The notes below the pieces were generated by a model that saw only the letters and a program-made list of their open reading frames with translations, did no database searches and was not told the origin of the DNA. Positions 59,531-64,000 of a stretch of DNA of 64,000 nucleotides are shown in pieces. The position numbers and the translations under genes are program-made. Origin of the DNA: an uncultured Megasphaera sp. (GTDB lineage Bacteria > Bacillota > Negativicutes > Veillonellales > Megasphaeraceae); assembly GCA_900540735.1 (NCBI GenBank), contig UQHB01000006.1, forward strand, positions 1-64,000. Direction: 5' to 3'. Each line of letters opens with the position of its first letter. The first letter of the stretch is position 1.

Positions 59531-60371
59531 TCGCGAACATAGAACATACACTTGGAAAGATGGGAAAACTTTATCCTTAGGAAATAAAACGGCCGTCATG
59601 GGAATTTTAAATTATACACCTGATTCCTTTTCAGATGGCGGTAAATGGAATCAGGTAGACGATGCGCTGCGCCATATGGAACAAATGGTGGCAGACGGAG
59701 CCGATATTATCGATATTGGTGCTGAATCGTCGCGTCCAGGGTTTACGCCTATTTCAGCAGACGAAGAAATTGACCGTCTCGAACCTATCTTGCCTCGTTT
59801 GATTAAAGAATGCCCTGTGCCCATTTCGGTGGACACGTATAAAGCGAAAACGGCAGACTACGCTATGTCCTTAGGGGCGCACATGATGAATGATATTTGG
59901 GGACTCCAATACGCAGAAGAACCGGGCCAAATGGCAGCAGTTGCAGCCAAACACGACGTGCCCATTATCATTATGCACAACCAAGACGGCACAGAATACG
60001 GCGATATGATGGAAGAAATTAAACTCTTTTTCATTCATTCTGCGGCCATTGCTGCGGCAGCTGGGGTCAAGCAAGAAAATATCATTACTGACCCGGGCAT
60101 TGGCATTGGCTTCGGCAAGACAGCAGAACAGAATCTCTACGTCATTCAGCATCTCGATGAGCTTACGAATTTGCCCTATCCTTTGCTCCTCGGTACGTCG
60201 CGCAAGGGCTTTATTGGCAAAATCTTAGATTTACCGATTAGTGAACGCATGGAAGGGACGGGCACGACCTGTGTCAGCGGCATCTTAGCAGGCTGCGATA
60301 TTGTCCGCGTCCACGATGTATTGCCTATTGTGCGCATGTGCAAAATGGCCGATGCCATTCGGGGGGAATAA
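59523..60371 (+). CDS. folP: Dihydropteroate synthase
   Basis: A 282-aa TIM-barrel enzyme that joins pABA to hydroxymethyl-dihydropterin pyrophosphate; the sulfonamide target. MGILNYTPDSFSDGGKW (about 22-38), IDIGAESSRPGFTPI, ISVDTYKAKTA and IITDPGIGIGFGKT, then LLGTSRKGFIG are the family motifs. The start overlaps folE and GGAGGA lies within the end of that gene. FolB follows without gap. Confidence 0.95.
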   Translation: MHNREHRTYTWKDGKTLSLGNKTAVMGILNYTPDSFSDGGKWNQVDDALRHMEQMVADGADIIDIGAESSRPGFTPISADEEIDRLEPILPRLIKECPVPISVDTYKAKTADYAMSLGAHMMNDIWGLQYAEEPGQMAAVAAKHDVPIIIMHNQDGTEYGDMMEEIKLFFIHSAAIAAAAGVKQENIITDPGIGIGFGKTAEQNLYVIQHLDELTNLPYPLLLGTSRKGFIGKILDLPISERMEGTGTTCVSGILAGCDIVRVHDVLPIVRMCKMADAIRGE

Positions 60372-60731
60372 ATGGATACGATTACACTTACAGGCATTGC
60401 CTGCTATGGTTATCACGGGTGCCTGCCGGAAGAACAACGAAATGGTCAGCCTTTTATCATCGATGTCATCTTGTATACATCCTTAGAAAAGGCCGGACAG
60501 ACCGATGACTTAACAGCTACGATTGACTATAGCAAAGTCTATGGCCTCGTCAAAGAGATAACAGAAGGAAAGCCCTATCAGCTCATTGAACGGCTCGCCC
60601 AAGTCTTAGCCGATACCATTCTGGCGCAGTTTGCTGTCGAAGCCGTCACCATTACGGTCCATAAGCCATATGCACCTGTTGGCGGCCCTATTACGGACGT
60701 TGCCGTAACGATAGAACGGGTGAAAGCATGA
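60372..60731 (+). CDS. folB: Dihydroneopterin aldolase
   Basis: A 119-aa aldolase/epimerase that splits dihydroneopterin to the hydroxymethyl compound and glycolaldehyde. ITLTGIACYGYHGCLPEEQR (early Tyr/Glu active-site segment), TIDYSKVYGLV, LIERLAQVLADTIL and VTITVHKPYAP with its catalytic Lys are present. ATG directly follows the folP stop. Stop overlaps the folK start (ATGA). Confidence 0.95.
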   Translation: MDTITLTGIACYGYHGCLPEEQRNGQPFIIDVILYTSLEKAGQTDDLTATIDYSKVYGLVKEITEGKPYQLIERLAQVLADTILAQFAVEAVTITVHKPYAPVGGPITDVAVTIERVKA

Positions 60732-61210
60732 CGAAGACTTTTTACCTCAGTGTAGGTGCGAATTTAGGCGACCGTTTACGGACGTTGCAAGAGGCTGTAG
60801 GCCTGTTGCGGCAAGAACCGGACGTAACCGTCACAGCTGTCTCGCCGTGGTACGAAACGCCGCCGTGGGGCAAGACGGATCAGCCAGGATTTATTAACGG
60901 TGCCTTGGCTGTGACGACGACGCTCTCTGGGGAAGAACTATTACAGCTGTGCCTGGGCATTGAACAACGCTTAGGCCGTGTACGCCATGAAAAGTGGGGT
61001 GCCCGCACGATTGACATTGACCTCGTCTATAGTCCCGACGAAAGCTGCCACAGTGCGACCTTGACCTTGCCTCATCCGTACGTGACGGAACGGGCCTTTG
61101 TCCTTGTGCCCCTCGCCGATATTGCCCCGAATTTACAACTAAATGGAAAATCAATCGCAATTTGGCTAAAAAAACTGTCAAAAGATGTAGCGATGATTCG
61201 TCCAATATGA
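60728..61210 (+). CDS. folK: 2-amino-4-hydroxy-6-hydroxymethyldihydropteridine pyrophosphokinase
   Basis: A 160-aa pterin pyrophosphokinase that prepares the substrate of FolP. LSVGANLGDR at 8-17, SPWYETPPWGKTDQPGFING, RLGRVRHEKWGARTIDIDLV with its two Asp and LPHPYVTERAFVLVPLADIA are diagnostic. Last of four overlapping folate genes, which makes the run folE-folP-folB-folK a single coupled unit. Confidence 0.95.
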   Translation: MTKTFYLSVGANLGDRLRTLQEAVGLLRQEPDVTVTAVSPWYETPPWGKTDQPGFINGALAVTTTLSGEELLQLCLGIEQRLGRVRHEKWGARTIDIDLVYSPDESCHSATLTLPHPYVTERAFVLVPLADIAPNLQLNGKSIAIWLKKLSKDVAMIRPI

Positions 61211-61253
61211 TAAGATGACTACATAAAACTAACCGTAGAAGGGAAGGATTAGG

Positions 61254-61919
61254 ATGGAAAAAATTTTAATTGCTGATGATGAACAACTCATGCGTCAGCT
61301 CGTCATTGATTTCTTAAAACCGGAAGGGTATGAAGTCTATGAAGCAGCAGACGGCAAAGAAGCCTTAGAAATGTATCATAAAAAGACACCGGATTTGATT
61401 ATCCTCGATGTGATGATGCCAAAATTCGATGGCTGGACTGTATGCCGTGAAATTCGCCGCGAATCGACCGTACCGATTATGATGCTCACCGCTAAGGGTG
61501 AAGAAATTGACCAGCTCTTTGCCTATGACTTAGGGGTCGATGAATACTTGACGAAGCCTTTTAGCCCGAAAATCCTCGTCGCTAAAGTCAAAGCCCTCCT
61601 GCGCCGGACCCAGCGTGACCAAATGGAATGCCAAAACGACGAAGGTGTATCCATTGATAGAGATGCACGGATGGTCGTCATTGATGGGAAAAACGTCAAT
61701 CTCAGCCCGACAGAATATAAGTTATTCAATTACTTAATGACCAATGCTGGTAAAGCCTTGAGCCGTCGTCAAATCCTCAATAAAGTATGGAATTACGAAT
61801 ACTACGGCGATTTACGGACGGTAGATACACATATTAACCGTTTGCGCATTAAACTGGGCGACAAAGGCAAATACATTCAAACCGTTCGTGGTTACGGCTA
61901 TCGCTACGACTCTAAATAA
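61254..61919 (+). CDS. OmpR/PhoB-family response regulator
   Basis: A 221-aa regulator: receiver domain with Asp8-Asp9, phosphoacceptor Asp52 in LIILDVMMPKFDGW, Thr79 and Lys101 (YLTKPFSP), followed by a winged helix (about 125-220: LSPTEYKLFNYLMTNAGKAL then TVDTHINRLRIKLGDKG). It is encoded with the histidine kinase (one-base overlap). The specificity is not evident; WalR/PhoP-type sites at 19314-19360 in this window are of the kind such a regulator binds. Confidence 0.93.
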   Translation: MEKILIADDEQLMRQLVIDFLKPEGYEVYEAADGKEALEMYHKKTPDLIILDVMMPKFDGWTVCREIRRESTVPIMMLTAKGEEIDQLFAYDLGVDEYLTKPFSPKILVAKVKALLRRTQRDQMECQNDEGVSIDRDARMVVIDGKNVNLSPTEYKLFNYLMTNAGKALSRRQILNKVWNYEYYGDLRTVDTHINRLRIKLGDKGKYIQTVRGYGYRYDSK

Positions 61920-63478
61920 TGATGAAACATTTATCACTGCGGACGAAAGCCGGGATTTACGTCATTTGTTTCACCTTATTCTTTATCCTTTCACTCCTTG
62001 GGATTATTGGTATTGGCTTTAACTATTATTTCTATGAAATCAAGAAAGAAAATATGATTGATGCCAGCCAGGACATTAGTAAGATTTATGCCCAAAAAGG
62101 GATGAACGGTGAAGAACAGTATGATTCTATTAGCCAAAAGCTTGGCGCAGACGTGCTCATCGTCGATAACAGCCAGCTTGTGTATTCGTCTCGGCCAGGA
62201 CGGCGCGTCGTCGTCACACCGCCAAAACTCGATGCCAATAACGTCGTCGTCGCTGTAGGGAAAGAACAGGAATCACAAGATTTTAACGATTTCCAGCGTA
62301 AATTAGTACTGCCGAAGCATATTCAAGAAATGCTGGAGCTCCTGAAAGGACAAAAACCGGACGAAGCAGAAATCGGCAAAGTCCAGTTCCATCAGCCTAG
62401 TGAAAACTTCCAGTATTTCAGCCTCATTTCGCGCCTGGGCGAGCACACGTATCTCCTCATTAGCCGCCCGGTCGCACCGATGCAGGAAAGTATTGGCATT
62501 GTGCAACAATTTATCCTCATTTGCGGGATTATTTGGGTCATTTTAGCGACTATTTGCAGCATGATGTTGACCAATAAAATGGTCAAGCCTTTACTGGAAT
62601 TAAAGAGCCTGTCCGTTGCCATGACGCACCTCGATTTTACGAAAAAATGGCACGGCAAGCGGAAAGACGAAATCGGTGAACTCGGCAGCAGTCTCAACAC
62701 CTTGTCGAATCAGCTGAATTCGGCATTGACAGCCTTAAAGAAGTCGAATGCTGAATTGCACACGCAGCTAGAAAAGGCGAAAGAAGTAGAACACATGCGC
62801 AAGTCCTTTATCTTTGCTGTGTCTCATGAACTGAAAACGCCGCTAGCTATCATTCAGGGCTATGCCGAAGGCCTCGACAGCCTCGATAACGATGTGGCCA
62901 CACAACAGCATTATTGCCACGTCATTAAAAATGAAACGGTCAAGATGGATAATCTCGTAAAAGGATTATTAAACTTGTCTCGTCTCGAAACGGGCTCCTT
63001 TAAACTGGAAAAGACAGCTTTTGACTTCGGTGCCCTTGCTGACGAAACGAAAGACCGCTTTGCCCAAGCGGTGCAGAAGAAGAACATTACTATGGTTTGG
63101 AAACTGCCTGCTGAAATGACGACGTACGGTGACCCGGAACAAATCGACAGCATTCTGAGCAACTTCCTCAGCAATGCCATTGATTACACGCCTGAAGGGG
63201 GACGTATCGTCATTACGGTCGAAGAAGGGAAACTGCGCTACAAAGTGAGCGTCTATAACCAAGGTATCCAAATCCCAGAAGAATCGCTGAAGCGGATTTG
63301 GGAGCCTTTCTACAAAGTCGATACAGCCCGGAGCCGCAACGTCAAACGCATCTTTGGCGGTCACGGCTTAGGCCTCGGTATCGTCGCTGCTCTCGTCAAA
63401 CTCCACGGACAGCAGTACGGTGTCCATAATGAGACGGACGGCGTGACCTTCTGGTTTACAATCGAACGAGCTTCATAA
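61919..63478 (+). CDS. Sensor histidine kinase
   Basis: A 519-aa membrane kinase. First helix about 12-37, periplasmic sensor region to about 195, second helix about 196-220, HAMP (KMVKPLLELKSLSVAMTHLD), a coiled coil, then the H-box SHELKTPLAIIQGY (His about 303), N-box SNFLSNAIDYTPEGGR and G-boxes FGGHGLGLGIVAALV. The start ATG overlaps the regulator stop (TAATG). A BaeS/VanS-like type. Signal unknown. Ends before a terminator at 63482. Confidence 0.93.
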   Translation: MMKHLSLRTKAGIYVICFTLFFILSLLGIIGIGFNYYFYEIKKENMIDASQDISKIYAQKGMNGEEQYDSISQKLGADVLIVDNSQLVYSSRPGRRVVVTPPKLDANNVVVAVGKEQESQDFNDFQRKLVLPKHIQEMLELLKGQKPDEAEIGKVQFHQPSENFQYFSLISRLGEHTYLLISRPVAPMQESIGIVQQFILICGIIWVILATICSMMLTNKMVKPLLELKSLSVAMTHLDFTKKWHGKRKDEIGELGSSLNTLSNQLNSALTALKKSNAELHTQLEKAKEVEHMRKSFIFAVSHELKTPLAIIQGYAEGLDSLDNDVATQQHYCHVIKNETVKMDNLVKGLLNLSRLETGSFKLEKTAFDFGALADETKDRFAQAVQKKNITMVWKLPAEMTTYGDPEQIDSILSNFLSNAIDYTPEGGRIVITVEEGKLRYKVSVYNQGIQIPEESLKRIWEPFYKVDTARSRNVKRIFGGHGLGLGIVAALVKLHGQQYGVHNETDGVTFWFTIERAS

Positions 63479-63481
63479 AAG

Positions 63482-63514
63482 AAAAACCACCAGCTTATAC
63501 TGGTGGTTTTTTTG
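63482..63514. terminator. Rho-independent terminator after the kinase gene
   Basis: AAAAACCACCAG (63482-63493) pairs with CTGGTGGTTTTT (63500-63511), with more T residues after it. Confidence 0.85.
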
Positions 63515-63905
63515 GCATTGTTGAAAGAACTTGTACCTTGTCGCCTTGACTGCGCAGCCACATATCGATACCTTTGCCGTAGACTTCGGCTGCAATCGTC
63601 TTGGATGCGATCCATACGGTAAACAGTCGGCGAAATGTGCAAGCCTTGTACGTGCTCTGCTAAGTCTGGGTCTTCGATGAAGGCGGCTACGTAGAAATAG
63701 TATTCTGAAAACATAATGGCTACAGGCTTGATTTTGCGGGTAACGACGCTTTTATCCTTGAGCCGTAAGTACTGGATGGAAATGTAATGCTGCTGACGAA
63801 TGGCTTCGCCAATGTGCCATATACAATCAAGAAAATCCCGTTTATGCTGGGGCTGGACGTAATGGAATACTTCATTCTTGTCGTTTTGAACTAACCGTAC
63901 AAAAA
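63495..63905 (-). pseudogene. 5'-truncated, frameshifted WYL-domain regulator
   Basis: On the minus strand one frame reads VQNDKNEVFHYVQPQH, IGEAIRQQHYISIQYLRLKD, VVTRKIKPVAIMFSEYYFYV and LHISPTVYRMDRI, the WYL domain with its conserved strand order. After about 63630 the meaningful frame moves by one base to IAAEVYGKGIDMWLRSQGDK then VQVL, like the WCX end of these regulators, up to a stop at 63497-63495. The N-terminal HTH is missing since a terminator of another gene stands directly upstream (63906-63942). Confidence 0.55.
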
Positions 63906-63942
63906 AACTCCCTAAGAAATAGAAAATTTTCTTAGGGAGTAG
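63906..63942 (-). terminator. Rho-independent terminator of the minus-strand gene cut by the window edge
   Basis: ACTCCCTAAGAAA and TTTCTTAGGGAGT form a 13-base stem (63906-63942). In the minus direction it is followed by seven T residues. Confidence 0.8.
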
Positions 63943-63951
63943 AGGTATGAC

Positions 63952-64000
63952 TTAGAGTAAGACGTATTTTATGACGAAAATGACGGCTAAGACATACATG
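63952..64000 (-). CDS. C-terminal end of a membrane protein (5' beyond the window)
   Basis: The minus frame ending at 63954-63952 (TAA) reads MYVLAVIFVIKYVLL, a hydrophobic C-terminal helix, and is followed at once by the terminator at 63942-63906. Whether the ATG here is internal or a start cannot be seen. Function unknown. Confidence 0.4.
   Translation of the reverse strand, partial: MYVLAVIFVIKYVLL

Overview
The window looks like the chromosome of a diderm Firmicute of the class Negativicutes, most likely a Megasphaera-like member of the Veillonellales (inferred from gene content; no rRNA gene is present to confirm it). Firmicute-type genes (RNase G/E, TrmK, Nif3/YqfO, TrmFO, an HslV with a short propeptide, a SAM-I riboswitch over metNIQ) sit beside outer-membrane genes (LPS glycosyltransferases, O-antigen ligase, a VirK/YbjX protein).

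Region 1, about 1-4.8 kb, is the right end of a prophage. It holds a lysis cassette: GH25 endolysin, a coiled-coil membrane protein, and two fully overlapping exported coiled-coil ORFs that may be spanins. A DUF2829 protein of the Tad2 (anti-Thoeris) family is inside the cassette. Next comes a self-contained small-RNA unit whose transcript would start with a CRISPR-repeat-like 32-mer, then two small-gene units driven by the same 130-bp consensus promoter cassette (one contains two HTH genes, like an acr-aca operon), and a RadC-like protein. I read this as a probable anti-defence locus. Region 2, 4.9-9.6 kb, has RNase G/E, a secreted lipase, a YetF relic and a frameshifted AAA ATPase.

Region 3, 9.7-22.6 kb, is an AT-rich LPS/surface polysaccharide cluster: two GT2 and three GT8 enzymes, one GT-B enzyme, an O-antigen ligase, UDP-glucose dehydrogenase and UDP-glucuronate epimerase, followed by an LtaS-like sulfatase-fold transferase behind WalR/PhoP-type boxes, and VirK/YbjX. 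Region 4, 22.6-24.4 kb, has a Bcp peroxiredoxin that lost its active centre and an ATPase plus PD-(D/E)XK-like two-gene module that could be a defence system. Region 5, 24.6-29.8 kb, is a gluconate operon (kinase, 6-phosphogluconate dehydrogenase, permease, RpiR regulator). Region 6, 29.9-35.3 kb, has a site-2 protease, an exported protein and HtpX, then a gene graveyard (toxin-antitoxin relic, nonsense-interrupted DUF234 ATPase, and three decayed genes of one apparent module).

Region 7, 35.4-39.9 kb (minus strand), is sulfur metabolism: sulfite/nitrite reductase and metNIQ under a SAM-I riboswitch. Region 8, 39.9-52.6 kb, is core housekeeping: trmK, nif3-like, thiE, topA, trmFO, hslV, hslU, an RlmI-type methyltransferase, thrC, a DMT transporter and a DedA/VTT protein. 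Region 9, 52.6-64 kb, has prfC and putP (minus), a hypothetical protein, an acyltransferase (minus), an ECF S-like protein, DUF3592, the folate genes folE-folP-folB-folK, an OmpR-type two-component system, and a decayed WYL regulator. No tRNA, rRNA, insertion sequence or CRISPR array was recognised.
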